Shown here piece after piece: positions 12,681-25,600 of a stretch of 64,000 nt of DNA. Numbering within the stretch: position 1 is the stretch's first letter; the number at the start of each line of letters is the position of its first letter. The stretch comes from Rotaria sp. Silwood1 (lineage: Eukaryota > Rotifera > Eurotatoria > Philodinida > Philodinidae): positions 620,001-684,000 of the forward strand of contig CAJNOP010000012.1 in assembly GCA_905250075.1 (NCBI GenBank). The letters run 5' to 3'. The notes beneath the pieces were generated by a model, which saw only the letters and a program-made list of their open reading frames with translations, searched no databases and was not told the DNA's origin. Made by a program: the position numbers and the translations under genes.

Positions 12681-13970
12681 TTAATCAATGCAATAAACTT
12701 GACAAGCGTTACGACTTTTGAATACATTAAATGTATTAACAAGTAAATACATTGGTATTGCTCCCACAAGACTACCCATCTGACTTGCAGCTCCAAGCCA
12801 AAATAATCCACTATGACGTTGATATTCTTGACGAACACGATTTCCAATCACTAATCTTATATAATAAAAAATTAAATAAGCTAGAAAATAACAACCAATT
12901 ACTAATATAGCTCCTTCTGTAGTATCATGTAATGGTGGACATGGACTTAAAAAAGCAACAATAATTACATATAATGATACACATGTAGCTAATATAAATA
13001 AAATAAATATTAAAATATATTTTAATATACTTCGTATAAAAAGTCCTATTAATACTGAAAGTGGATTTGAAATAGGTAAAATAATACTTGAAATATAATA
13101 AGCACGTTGTGAATAAGGTAATACGGCATATGTACCAATTGATGGTAGAATACCAAATAATATAATACTTGATAAAAATCCAATAATAAGTAGAATATAA
13201 TAACTCTTTTTTGTCATTGAATAAGATTCAGTTAAAGTAATCGATTTTGGTTCTAATTGCACTGAAAGCTCATAAGTACTTGTTAATCTTGATGGATTAT
13301 AAAATAATGTTATTCGATGAGATTGTGTTATAGTTGAAAATTCAAGTATAAGAAATGCAAAAAAAGAAAGAAATATAATACCAACAAATATCCAAAAATA
13401 AACTTGAACCGAAAAACGTGGTGAAGAATATTCTGGATATGTTGAATTTTCTCGACATATTGGTTCACCTCCAACACCTTGTATAGATGCTAAAAGTGAT
13501 GGAAGTAAAGATGTAAGACTTTCACCAAAATAAAGTGCATTAAGTAATTTTGAATTATATCGTTTCATATAATCAGCATATGTAACTGTTGATGTTGTAT
13601 CTAAAGTACCAAGTAAAAAGACTAATATAATAAATATAACTGAACGTTGTCGACCAGCAAAATAATGTGTTTTATTCCAATATTCAGCCATTAAAGCACA
13701 AGATATTATTCCAACAATAATTTCAATATAAATAAATATTCGTTCATTAAGATGTTCTTTAAAACAAATTTTTAATAATATTATTATTAATGGTCCAATA
13801 TTGCTAATTGCAATAGCAAGTGTTAAATAAGATGGTAATGCCCAACCTTCAGGTGCTTGATTAACTATTAATGGAAGTTCAACCCAAACACCATTAACAT
13901 CAAGCCAAGTTGATAATGCAAATATAGTTAGAAGCAAAGCAGTTAAATAAAAACTCTTGTCAGGTTGCAT
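12681..13970 (-). CDS. SLC52A: Riboflavin transporter, SLC52 family
   Basis: Single-exon gene of 429 aa, close to the 445-470 of animal SLC52A1-3. It begins with the hydrophobic segment containing the family signature DVNGVWVELPLIV, and GWALPSYL follows. About ten to eleven membrane spans are visible, with a hydrophilic loop near residues 220-255. The motif YADYMKRYNSKLLNALYFGESL matches the conserved SLC52 segment (shown here only as a family landmark), and the C-terminus has SGLFWLGAASQMGSLVGAIP. It carries riboflavin across the plasma membrane. On its own strand the ATG is immediately preceded by AAAATCTAG, a splice acceptor with no leader left, so the mRNA is probably trans-spliced or has a 5'-UTR intron. 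Its lack of introns is unusual among its neighbours. Confidence 0.92.
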   Translation of the reverse strand: MQPDKSFYLTALLLTIFALSTWLDVNGVWVELPLIVNQAPEGWALPSYLTLAIAISNIGPLIIILLKICFKEHLNERIFIYIEIIVGIISCALMAEYWNKTHYFAGRQRSVIFIILVFLLGTLDTTSTVTYADYMKRYNSKLLNALYFGESLTSLLPSLLASIQGVGGEPICRENSTYPEYSSPRFSVQVYFWIFVGIIFLSFFAFLILEFSTITQSHRITLFYNPSRLTSTYELSVQLEPKSITLTESYSMTKKSYYILLIIGFLSSIILFGILPSIGTYAVLPYSQRAYYISSIILPISNPLSVLIGLFIRSILKYILIFILFILATCVSLYVIIVAFLSPCPPLHDTTEGAILVIGCYFLAYLIFYYIRLVIGNRVRQEYQRHSGLFWLGAASQMGSLVGAIPMYLLVNTFNVFKSRNACQVYCID

Positions 13971-15112
13971 CTAGATTTTAAAATTAATCAAAGGTATACA
14001 GGAAAAAAATATATACACGAAGAACCAAATAATTATTTTGCTCTACTTCTACAAATGAAAATGAATATAGAGTATTTTCAAGTGTCTTATGAGCAATTAT
14101 ATTTTATATCAAGAAAATTTAAAAACACTACATACATCATCAAATATTTGTATCTATATTAAAAAAAAAGATTTTGGTTAATTTTTATGATATAGATCGA
14201 GAAAGAAATTTGTTTGACTAACGTTTTTCTTTTCTTGTCATGTCATTTTACTGATAAAACGTCATAGAAAACAGAACAGTTCGAAGAGAACAGAAAAATA
14301 AATTAGAACAAAAAACTATTACGCATAAGATATATATATATTTTTATTCTGTTTCTGTTATGTGTCATTTGATAAAAACTATGTTGATATCTATTATGGG
14401 AATAATAAAGAAAATTAAAATCTGATTACATCAACATGCCAGATATTTTTTAGTTATATTAATGAACATATTATTTTTCAAATATAATTCGATTGCCTAC
14501 ATTGAACTATTTCTTATTGAAATATTCTTTTGACAACAAAACAGGCATTTATCTAAGCATAACTTAAAATGTTTGGTATGTGAACTTAATCAAATCTAAT
14601 TTTCCTCTCATATTAAGTATTCACATATTTGACAAATTCTTGTCTTATGTAATTATAATACTAAGAAAAAAGGTTTATCTTTTTCTTCATTTTTAATTAA
14701 CCTTTGTAACATATCAAATATTATGCGTTCTCTTCCAATTACCTGTTGTAGGTGTGAAATAATTATGTATCATACAGAATAATCTTATGTAAAAACGTAG
14801 TTTTAGATAAGATAAAATCTAAGAAAACAAAAAAACGCCTATCGATATGTGACAGTCATTCTCACATATTCATTCATATTTCGTTATTTAGTGACTATTC
14901 CTTAATATCACAAACATTTGATAACGATTATCTATTAATAGAACAGAAAACGTATAGTATATTTAATAACTAAGAACGAAAATTTTGTTTTTTGTTCTAT
15001 AATGAAATAAATGAAGAATAATGAGGACATACCATAGACAAGTGATCATGGCAGAATATCCTTGCATTGTGATTGTACAGAATTCAATATAATTTAGAAA
15101 AAAATCTTCGAA

Positions 15113-15613
15113 ATGTATTTAAAAAAAAATTATATACTTAATTTGATTAAAAAAAAGTCGTGTAAATGTAATGAAGACTATCTAGAAGATCTCTATAAAA
15201 GAAAACAAACAAAAAGTAATATGAAAAATTTATTGCATTGTCACATATTAGAAGAATTTATTTTAAAAACTAAAAAGAATCAAATTCTAACTCTAAATAA
15301 AGATATATTTCGATTAATTGTTAGATTTTACTTTTCTTCAATAACAAAAAAAAGAAAATTAACTACAATCCAAAATTGTTCTTTAATGAAGAACCATGAT
15401 AATCAATTTAACATGAATTTTACAATCACATGTCAAAGGTCTAGCAATTATGAGATAATGAAAAAAACTTATTATAAAGTAAATATTCAAGATTCTACGA
15501 TACACAATCAAATGATGGTCGAATTTCAAAAAAAAATATATATATTTTATGTAACAATTAACTTGATATCTGAACCTGAACTAAATCTGTATTATTTTTT
15601 CTCAAAAACTTGA
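15113..15613 (+). CDS. Unassigned 166-aa open frame, uncertain gene
   Basis: The frame runs 166 codons in sequence so AT-rich that stop codons should be frequent. The product is Lys/Ile/Asn-rich with a CKC near residue 18 and a hydrophobic patch (FRLIVRFYF). I recognise no domain. A weak acceptor-like AATTTAG lies about 20 bp upstream of the ATG. It could be a lineage-specific gene, a decayed gene, or chance in an A-rich strand. Confidence 0.3.
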   Translation: MYLKKNYILNLIKKKSCKCNEDYLEDLYKRKQTKSNMKNLLHCHILEEFILKTKKNQILTLNKDIFRLIVRFYFSSITKKRKLTTIQNCSLMKNHDNQFNMNFTITCQRSSNYEIMKKTYYKVNIQDSTIHNQMMVEFQKKIYIFYVTINLISEPELNLYYFFSKT

Positions 15614-16011
15614 ACAATTATTTTGTGGATAAATATGGATCAATAAGAAGAAACTATACATTTGTCATTGAAATCAATGTATATGTTTTGAACAATGATT
15701 AATCGAATCCCATATTGTCACTTATTTGAAGATACCGCCGGTTTACGGCGATTTCCCTAATACTATCGATAAACCTGCAATTAATCGATCACTCTGTAGC
15801 TTAATCTAATTCTATAGATAATTGAATTGGTAGTGTAATTGTTGTTAAACTTCGTATTTTTTTTCCTCAATATAGACAGTTATGAAAATTACAAGTGTGT
15901 ATGTATCGAAAACAGAGCACTATGAACTTTTTGATAGGTGCCGCTGTAAAATATTTCCCATTAGTCAAAAGATTTCTATACTATCAACAGTGTATTTTGA
16001 ACTTAGAATAA

Positions 16012-16149
16012 GGCCCCGAACAGACCGACTAATTCAAAGTGAATTAAAACGGAATTAAGAGATATGATTGGTGTTGCTAAGTAGAAACACCAATCATATC
16101 TCTTAATTCCGTTTTAATTCACTTTGAATTAGTCGGTCTGTTCGGGGCC
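16012..16149. mobile_element. PIF/Harbinger-like MITE: perfect hairpin with TAA target duplication
   Basis: The arms 16011-16075 and 16086-16150 are exact reverse complements over 65 bp, separated by a 10-bp loop. The element proper starts GGCCCCGAACAGACC and ends with its complement. It is flanked by TAA on both sides (16009-16011, 16150-16152), the 3-bp duplication typical of PIF/Harbinger transposons. There is no coding capacity. Perfect arm identity implies a recent insertion or recent repair of one arm from the other. Confidence 0.8.
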
Positions 16150-18587
16150 TAAGCGAGTAGAATATAATACGACCTTATCCAAAATACTGACATATTGTAA
16201 GACTCTACTACAATTTATTAACATGTTCATCGTCGCACTTCTTGTGATATTAAATGTGCCAAACATTAATAACATATTATCAAAAACTAATGTGAAGATA
16301 GATAGATCTTTAGGAATCAATAACTACTGATAGAATACAGATCAAACAAAACGATGTTTGACTACAATAAAATCTTCAACTGTACGATCTATTTATTAAT
16401 GCTTTTTGCGCAGTTTGCATCATATAAAAATCTGACATTAAGTGAAAGATGTTTTCGTTGGATCATATAAATAGAGTAATAGCAGTATAAGAAGTATTAT
16501 AATTCATCGAGTACTATAAATAGTTGATTTCATCATAAAAGAAGGAGGCACATAAAGTTTTACGACATGATTTATGATTCGTAAAAAACATTAAAAAACA
16601 TGATCAGTAACTGTAGGTTCTACTAAATAGGAAAAGCCGCCCTTTCGATTTATAGAACAAGATGAAACATACAGTCCTCTGAAAAATAATGATTATTTCT
16701 TTTTTTCAAGCATGCATTAATAAAATGATAAATTAAATGAGTTAAAGAGTTATGTATTGACTATATTCATTGTTGATTCTTATTATAAAGAAAAACTTAA
16801 AAGTAAGTTCTTTGATGAACGCACATCATTAAATTTTGGAAAAGCATATTGCTTACTTTTCCTGGTTGAATAAACATCAAAGTACAATAAAAATTTATAA
16901 TTTGCAAATTTTACATACAACATATTACAAAAAAATCATTCTGTTCTTATGTTTTATAAATTCGTAGTAGAAGAAGACGCATAAAAGAGCATTGACTTTC
17001 AATGAAAGATTAAAAAAAAACTGAAATTTCTTTTGAACAAAATAAAAAGTAAATACTCAAATAGATGGACATTGAGAAAACTATAATGGCATATATGTGT
17101 CACAAATATCGATCTGGTTAGATGTCACCAAGGACATTCAGTTTAGATAATAACATGTGAAATAGTTTACAAAAAAAAAAGGTTTCTAGATATATATCCA
17201 ACTTTTCTGAAAGCACATGAATTTATCAAGTTAACTATTCTCTATCTTAAATGTAGAAAGATTAAGTTTGATGATCGTCCTAACGAAAGTTATTGTCATA
17301 ATCGTATATAATTTTCACCTGTATCCTCATTGTCTAATGTCATGTTATTGGATGAACAAGACATATGTGCACAGAGTATCATTGAGATTTAAATACATAG
17401 TTAAGTAAGATTTCTTTGAAAATAAATATTTAGAAGAGCATATGAAGATTGAATTTCTATTTTAGTGACTTATAAAAAGACAGAATCATCGTCTTACTAA
17501 TCCCTATAAACTAATTGATATATTTGAAAATTGTTCAGTTAAGTTAATCAAAAGATTATGCAAGTTAATCTATTTATATTACAGTCAGTTATATTTCTCA
17601 TACCACTTGATGGAATGAAAAAAAAATGTGAAATTTATTGATATATTTATTCAGTTAATTAATTGTACAAAATATCATACTGCTTAGGGTAATCCAACAG
17701 TGATGAAGAAAATATATTATGTCCGTAGAGGCAGTTTGAGAAAACTTTCTTCTTATATGTAGTCATAGTAAAAACGATTCTCATTTGATCATTGTTCAAC
17801 TAATATTATGATAATATAATTTCGATAAGAGTTCTGTAGTATAGCATATGAAGATAAAACTAAATCATATTGTCTTCGATGTGTATTCTCCTTTTGCTCT
17901 ATCACACTCCCATCAACACCTAGGTTCTTCTCCTGAAAAGCTTGTCATCATTATTAGTCTTTTGTACAGGAATGTTGTACAAATATTGATAATTATGAGT
18001 TCACTTTCATGAATTGAAAACGAATAATTTTTCTAGTTTCTTATTTTTTTGCACAAGTAATGTTGGTCTAAAATAATACGCTCAACAAAAACACGATGTA
18101 ATATTTTGTAGATGTCTGTATTTTATGCTTAGAAATGAATAGTATTTAGTATTGATGTTTTTTTTTAGCAAAAACATCTTCTCAATTATGATAATTTTAA
18201 TATTCGACGTCAATAGAAAACCTGCGAGCAGATATACTTGTCTTTTTGCATTACCAATAATCAAGCGGCACAAAAATATATGAATTACAAGTCACAGAGA
18301 TATTTGTTTTTAATTACAAATAAGGCTTCATCTTCTCTAGACTGGACATGCATTTTTCTTTACTAGAATATAGATTGAAAGGAAAACTTATGACATTGTT
18401 CCTGAATAATTTTCATTTATGGCGGCAGAAACTTGTTTTCTATTCGTTGTCCTTCAAATGGTCTAATGTTGTTTTTGATAACGTCGTCGCTAAGGAGAGA
18501 AGTAACCGAAGCGATTAATCAGCTTTGAGTTCAAACTCTGTACATAAGGTAGACCACAGTAAGATATGAAAACCTCCCCAAAAGGAT

Positions 18588-19026
18588 AAAGGCCCATAGG
18601 TCTTCCCTCCAGAGTTATAGGCATTTTACTGGAATGTTAGCCTATAGCACAGTATATGCTAACAAATCGAATGATGATATTTCGACCTGAAATTTCGTCT
18701 GAAGATAGATCTATTTGTAAGTAGAATGCCCTGAAATTTTCAGCTAAAACAAAATGTTTTCTTCACAAGATGTTGAATTCCCAAAAATCACTCATTTGTC
18801 ATGAAAGATGTGAGAGTCTTCTGTCCTTTTGAAAATTTAATATCTCGTGAAGAAAACATTTTGTTTTAGCTGAAAATTTCAGGATATTCTACTTACAAGT
18901 AAGACCAATCTTCAGACAAAATTTTAGGCCGAAATATCGTCATTCGATTTGTTAGCGTATACTGTGCTAAAGGCTAACATCCCAGTAAAATAATTATAAC
19001 TCTGGAGGGAAGGCCTATGTGCCTTT
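18588..19026. repeat. Large foldback repeat, arms about 195 bp
   Basis: The left arm 18588-18780 and right arm 18831-19026 are reverse complements at high but imperfect identity. Blocks include CTTCCCTCCAGAGTTATA, GCTAAAACAAAATGTTTTC and AACAAATCGAATGA. The spacer is about 50 bp. No open frame. A diverged relative of one arm lies at about 61826-62030, so this is a dispersed family. Confidence 0.75.
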
Positions 19027-20841
19027 TGCATCATAATGTCATTGACCGAAACATTCGACATATGGTCAGTGAGACTCAATGTTTCAGTAAATTGAATCTC
19101 TTAGTTTGAAAGAGCACAAGTGGGTAGAATAATAATGGCAGGTAGCTTTTTAGATTACATTAAATTTGTTGAAGTAAAATTTTTATAGAGACTAATTTCC
19201 ACGTACCTTAGATTGAGAGAAATATTGTACTTCATCGAATGATGTATTTGAAATTATGTTTCTGAATCACTATGTTATACGTATGGAAATCTGTTTTTGT
19301 AAGGAACAATATTTATTAGAATTCATATGTTAGAAAGATGAAGAAAGTAAATATGAAAAATATTTTTCAGCTGCTAAAAAGTTATTTTATATGTCTAAAG
19401 ATACTTTAGTTTGAAAAATAAGTTAGCGTTTAAATAGACTTCTTAATAGAATTGTTTTCATCAATATTAATTGGAATTGTTTAGTTTCGGTCTATGATTC
19501 ATATGTTTCTAACGCAATCATGCGAATCTTAGTGACACTAGAATGATAATGGAATTTTTCGAAGTTCAGAGGCCTACACAAAATTTTATCTTAAGATTTT
19601 GTCAAACGGTTTTATTGGAACACTACTTAAATGTTACTGTCTTTATGGGAGAATATAGCTTGATGATGCATACAAATTATCAACTTTGAAAAAGATTTAT
19701 GAAAATGTAAAATTTGCTTTTACTATATAAAGACCCGTTAAATCATGTCTTTCGCACGTTGGAAGTTACGAGAAATCATCAACAATGATTTCAATAAAAG
19801 TAATCTATTTAAATATAAAAATATGCTTCGGCTTTTACCAATTTAAACATGCTTGTACATTCATTAATAAATGAGTGATAAAGTTTAAATTAAATAAGTA
19901 GAAAAAAATATTCTATGAGATATCGATTTTTCCTGTTAATTCATCCTCGAAGTTTCGTATCACAAAATTCGCAATAGAGAGAAATATGAATGCCAACTAC
20001 TTGTACTACGTGGTTTTCTTTAAAATAATTCTTGTTTTATTGCAAAACTATAATCACAATGAATTATTTTTGCACATTTATTTTTCTTATTCTCATCATA
20101 TTATAAATGTATTTCAAATAATGAAGCAACTAGTTTACATTCCTTATAAACTTCACTTTATGAGATATGTGATTGAATTCATATATCACTTTGAATCTTT
20201 ACTGTTTACCTATAAATAGATATCGGAAATACTAAAAGAAAATTCACTATGTCTATCATATGTCGTCCACTATCTAAAAACATAGGATTTGATTTCATTC
20301 TCCGATTAGAAAGACGATGGCGCGAGATTTTTCTTTTCGTAAAGTGTTGCACTTTCTATCGAATTTTTAACCCATTCTACTTTGGGAAAATCTGGAATTG
20401 ACTCAAATTTTCTCTCTCCTATGTTGATCTAAAGATCTTTAGAAGATTCTGAACGCTTTAATCAAAAAAGTTGTTTATTTGACTGAAATGTTTCGCAATA
20501 CTTTGAAAGCCAAGGTTTTTTCGAATGGCACAATTATTCACCTATAAATTGGATATATTTCAAAAGAAATATTCTATCTAATTAAAATTTTTTAAAAACT
20601 CTGGTACACGTTAAAACCAAATTATTAGATTCAAATTATTTCATGACAGTTGTCGCCATTTTCGAACACACATTAAATATTCATCTTATCAAAGGTTTAT
20701 GACACGACCAATGATAAGAAGCGAACGAAAAAAAAGCAATCTTAGTAGTTACGTGCAGTTGTTGAGTTTTCATTTGTGTTCTTTTTACTCTTATCGTTGA
20801 TCATCTTTGCTCTTTGAAACGTATATTACTTATTGCATCTT

Positions 20842-21165
20842 ATGGCTTCAAATAAACAAGTTCTACGCCATGTTGTCTTATTAAAATTCAATGAAAATAC
20901 ATCAGCAGCTGATATAACACGACTTGAAAATGAATTTCGTACATTGGCAACAGTCAAAGTTTCTCAAGTCAAGGAATATGAATGGGGTACAAACGTCAGC
21001 AAGGAAAATCTTGATCATGGATATACTCATTGTTTCATACTGACATTTGCTAATGAAAAAGATCGGGATATATATGTTGATCATGAAGATCATGTGGCTT
21101 TTGTCAATATCGTAAAACCACATTTGGCTGAAGTAACTGTGGTTGATTTTTGGGCGAATAGTTAA
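20842..21165 (+). CDS. Dabb (stress-responsive A/B-barrel) domain protein
   Basis: Single-exon gene of 107 aa, the length of one Dabb ferredoxin-like domain. Seen: LRHVVLLKFNENTS at the N-terminus, the central EYEWGTNVS, GYTHCFILTFAN, and the C-terminal VVDFWANS, matching the family pattern (HVVLxKFK...VxDF). Such proteins form dimeric alpha-beta barrels. Plant and bacterial members are stress-responsive or act in polyketide cyclisation; the role in animals is unknown. The ATG at 20842 is the first in frame that leaves a complete domain. Confidence 0.85.
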   Translation: MASNKQVLRHVVLLKFNENTSAADITRLENEFRTLATVKVSQVKEYEWGTNVSKENLDHGYTHCFILTFANEKDRDIYVDHEDHVAFVNIVKPHLAEVTVVDFWANS

Positions 21166-22698
21166 ACTTAATGTGTTATTATAAATATTTTAATAAGAAA
21201 ATAAAATACTATTTGATTTATCATAATAGAAGATTTCTAAATATGTAAACTAATTTTGTGAAATCATAGTCCATTAGTTAGAAATACCATAAAACTATGA
21301 GAGGATATTATTTTTTTTCTTCCTCAGCTTTATAGGAAGGAAACTTGAGTTTTTTTTTTATTTTGATTAATTTTTCATGAAAGAAAAAAAAATAATCCAT
21401 GAATGAATAATTTTAGACGAATCATTCATTGGAAACATAACAAATCAAAGCATATATAGTTTAGAAATGTATCTAATAAAGCAAAGAGTAAACAAAATCA
21501 TCGTAGTGTATAATTATGAAGGATAAAGGTTTGTCAAGTAGGATTAATATTATCGGGTGGGTCAAAAGTCATCGGGGAGTTTTTCATTGTAAATAACTTT
21601 TTTATAGAAATAATAAAGGTAGCTAGGATTTTCACTGTTAGAAAGAAAAGACATGAAGACATCGAACCATATAGAAGAAACATAATATTCATATTTTTTT
21701 GGAAAGTTTTTGAAGAATCAAGATTAAACAAAATGGTGTACTTAGAATTTAAAATGTTATAGGAATTTCGAAAATCTCAGTTTTGGTTAAAATCTCTGTT
21801 TTTTTAAAACCCTTGTAAAAATGTTTTTCAATATTATGTTTTGTTATATGATTCCATGCCCTCAAATCTCCTCTTTTCAACGATGAAAATCACAGCTTTC
21901 TTTCTTGTTTCAATCAAATGTTATTCGTAGTGAAAAGCTATTCGATGACTTTTGGGTCACCTTGTACACTTCTAAAACTAATTATGATCTCAATATTGAA
22001 ATAACAAAAAAAAAAAAGAAAAATTTTTCGTGTCAATTAGAGAAACTAGTTTTAAAATTTTTTTTTCCTAGTGTAAGTTTCTTCTAATTTCTTTTATGAA
22101 ACTAATCTAAAAAAAGTCATAATGATCAAATTAGTTTCAAATATACATATAAAATCATTCGATATGTAATTATCATGATTAACACATTGATAATACAATA
22201 TATTCTATTGATAATAATATTTTCATGATCAAATGATTGACTAGGATTAGATTAATAGATTCATGCTGAACGAAAGCATAGAATTATGATGAAGATTTTT
22301 CAAATGCTCAAGAGGACTCTAGTAGACAGCATCAACGTACTGCTATTTTTTATTGGTTTTTACATTGTACGAGTAATAAATGAAAGAACACATAGACAAA
22401 GTACACAAGAAATGTTGATGTGTTAATATATGGACTTATCGTACGTTTTTTACTTTCTAGAAAAAGTGCAGTTAATTTAATGATCAGTCATTGGCGTTCT
22501 CGAAAGTACGATTAATAGTATTTTTTATAGGATGCACACACACTCTATTCGCTGATTACTTTGATTTCAGCATAGGAAACATTTTCATGTTGGTGAGGGT
22601 TCGTGTATATCTTGTAGAAATAGACGATTAGTTAATAAAGATTTTATTGTTAAAATTCTTTTATTTATAGTTTCTCTTTAATTCGTTTAATTGTTAAT
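21166..22698. other. Intergenic region
   Basis: About 1.5 kb with an AATAAA poly(A) signal for the Dabb gene (about 21199), homopolymer runs and no supported gene. The short frames at 21534-21731 (-) and 21905-22087 (+) have no splice or homology support. Confidence 0.55.
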
Positions 22699-25600
22699 AT
22701 GGCTCAACAAGAACAGCAACGTTTTGTTAATCGTTTAGCAAACGAAAAATCTTCTTATCTTCAACAACATGCACATAATCCAGTTAATTGGTAAGAAAAA
22801 GAAATATAATAAAACAAAAATTCTTTATTATTATATTCATTTCAGGTATGCATGGAGTCAAGAAGCATTTGAGAAAGCTCGTCAAGAAAATAAACCGATC
22901 TTTCTCTCAAGTAAATCGAAACTGTTTGATTTTCTTTGATAAAAAGACACAAACTTCTTCTCTAGTTGGTTATAGTACTTGCCACTGGTGTCATGTAATG
23001 GAACATGAATCGTTTGAAAATAATGAAATTGCAAAAATACTTAATGATCATTTCGTATCAATTAAGGTTGATCGAGAAGAACGTCCGGATGTCGATCGAG
23101 TCTATATGACATATCTTCAAGTAACTCTTTTCTTCTATTATTTGGCTTTATTTCTTTTGTTTGGTTTTTAGGCAACAAAAGGTGGTGGCGGCTGGCCATT
23201 ATCTGTTTGGCTCACTCCACAATTACAACCATTTTATGCTGGTACATATTTTCCACCGACTAATGAACATCGATATGGTAGTCCTGGTTTTAAAGAAATT
23301 TTACTGAATTTAAATAAAGCATGGTCAACAAAATCAAATGAAATTATTGATGGAAGTAAAGATGCAATACAACAATTGACGAAAGCTGCAGAAAAACAAG
23401 CAGCTAGTACAGAAAATAATCCTGATTTACCGGCAAATACAAGTATACAAACATGTTTTGCTTATTTTGCTAATGATTTTGATGATGATAATGGTGGTTT
23501 TGGTACACATCCAAAATTTCCTCAACCGGGTATGTCCAAAAGAAAACTCTTTTTTTTTTGTTGTCAAAAAATTTTCTTTATTAATCAATATTTTCTATAG
23601 TAAATTTTAACTTTTTATTAACACATGCTGCGTTAAGTCATCAAGCAAAAGGAAAACCAGATGTTGCTCGATTAGCTATTGATATGACTCAAATGACATT
23701 AAAAAAAATGTCTTTAGGTTATTAATTTTATTTATTTATTAAATACAAATCTTTGAAATTTATATATATATATATAGGTGGTATCAATGATCAATTAGGT
23801 AAAGGTTTTCATAGATATTCAACAGATGATAGATGGCATGTACCTCATTTTGAAAAAATGCTTTACGATCAAGGACAACTGACTGTATCATTAGCTGATA
23901 CATATGCTGTAAAACAAATAATATTTCTATGAATAAATAACTTTATTACTTGTTTTTTTCTATTAAAGATTACCAAAGATGAACTTATTGGTCAAACATT
24001 ACAAGATCTAATTTCATATGTTGAACGTGATCTACGTCATAGTAAACATGGAGGTTTTTATTGTGCTGAAGATGCTGATTCATTACCGACGAAAAATGAT
24101 ACGAAAAAAAAAGAAGGTTAGAAAAATTTAATAATAAACTAATATTAAATAAAGATATATTTTTGTAAAACATAACCGCTCATTACAGTATATTAATTAC
24201 TTCCTTATTGTATTACGTGAGAAGTAAACACACGGTAGGTAAAGAAATGAGATCTAAGAGAGACAAAATAAAACAATTTTTCTATAATTAGTAACAGCAG
24301 TTTCATTGTGTTTTACATTTTAATTACTGCAGGGATAGTACTAACAGCTGTTTCTGTTTATATTTAGGAGCATTTTATGTTTGGAATTATGATGAATTAT
24401 ATAAACTTTTACCTGAAAAACATGCTGATATTTTCTGTGCTTATTATCAATGTAAGAAAAATGGTAATGTTGATCCTATGCAAGTAAGATAAAATTTGTG
24501 TTAGTTTATATCTAGTTTTAATTCTAAAGGATCCTCATGATGAATTAAAACATCAAAATGTTCTTATTACAAATGGTAACCTTCAAACTATTATGGAGAA
24601 ATTCAAACTTCAAAATATTACGGAAGTAAAAGAAATCTTGGCTAAATGTCATGAAATTCTTCTTGCTTATCGTAATGAAAATCGACCACGACCACATCGT
24701 GATGAAAAATTTCTTGCTTCATGGAATGGTCTTATGATAAGTGGCTTAGCTCGTGCTGCTCGTGTACTTCAAGAACCTAAATATATTCAACTTGCTGAAC
24801 AAGCAATTACTTTTATTCGTACTCATCTTATTGATTCTTCAACAAAACGACTTTTACGTGCATGTTATATTGATCAAAAGACAAATCAAATTGAATATAC
24901 GTAAGATTCTTCATGAAAGAAATTCATTAGACTTTCTAAACTCCAGAAATGATCTCACTAGTTATGGAGCAATATGGCATAATTTGATTTTTATATAAGA
25001 TCAACAATTAAAAAGCTTCAAAAGATTATAAACACTTAAAAGCTAATGTTTTACTATACATCTTTGAATTAAAAACAAATTAAACATCAAAGTTCAATAT
25101 CCAATGAACAAATATGTATAAAATATATCCTTACCTTTTGGGTATTGGATAAAAGACAAAAATAGAAACAAAGAAAGTTTTTTAGCACAGATATCTCTAA
25201 ATTAGTTTCTTGTTTGGGTGTTTTAGTGTTGTAGAGGCAGAGTCATTAGTTCGAATAGAATTTCTGAGACTTGCAGGCTTGGTTTTGATGTTATCGATCA
25301 TGTAGCGTCAAGTAATTGAAACTTAGTTTTCCCGACAAATAAATGTATGGTTGTTTAATGAAGACTTATGTCTGCGCATGACGGAAACATGACCTCACAT
25401 TCCGTGCATCGAAGAGCATTGTTTTGTCTTTCTTCTTTAAGCAGTTGAATTGTATGTCCTGCTATAGTGAGTGGCTAATTCAAGAGCAAGACTGAATAAC
25501 TTTCGGCAGTTCAAGGACTCCTTGCACTATTTCAAAACCTTGGTGAAATCTATGAGCGTCCAAGAACATCCTCGACAGATGGGCACAGTGAACATTCATT

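Larger units (their letters stand above)
13971..20841. other. 6.9-kb gene-poor region
   Basis: Very AT-rich sequence without recognisable exons. It contains one unusually long open frame (15113-15613), a perfect 65-bp hairpin (16012-16149) and a large foldback repeat (18588-19026), described separately. The remainder holds only short open frames without splice structure or codon preference. The last 150 bp presumably hold the promoter of the Dabb gene. Confidence 0.55.
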
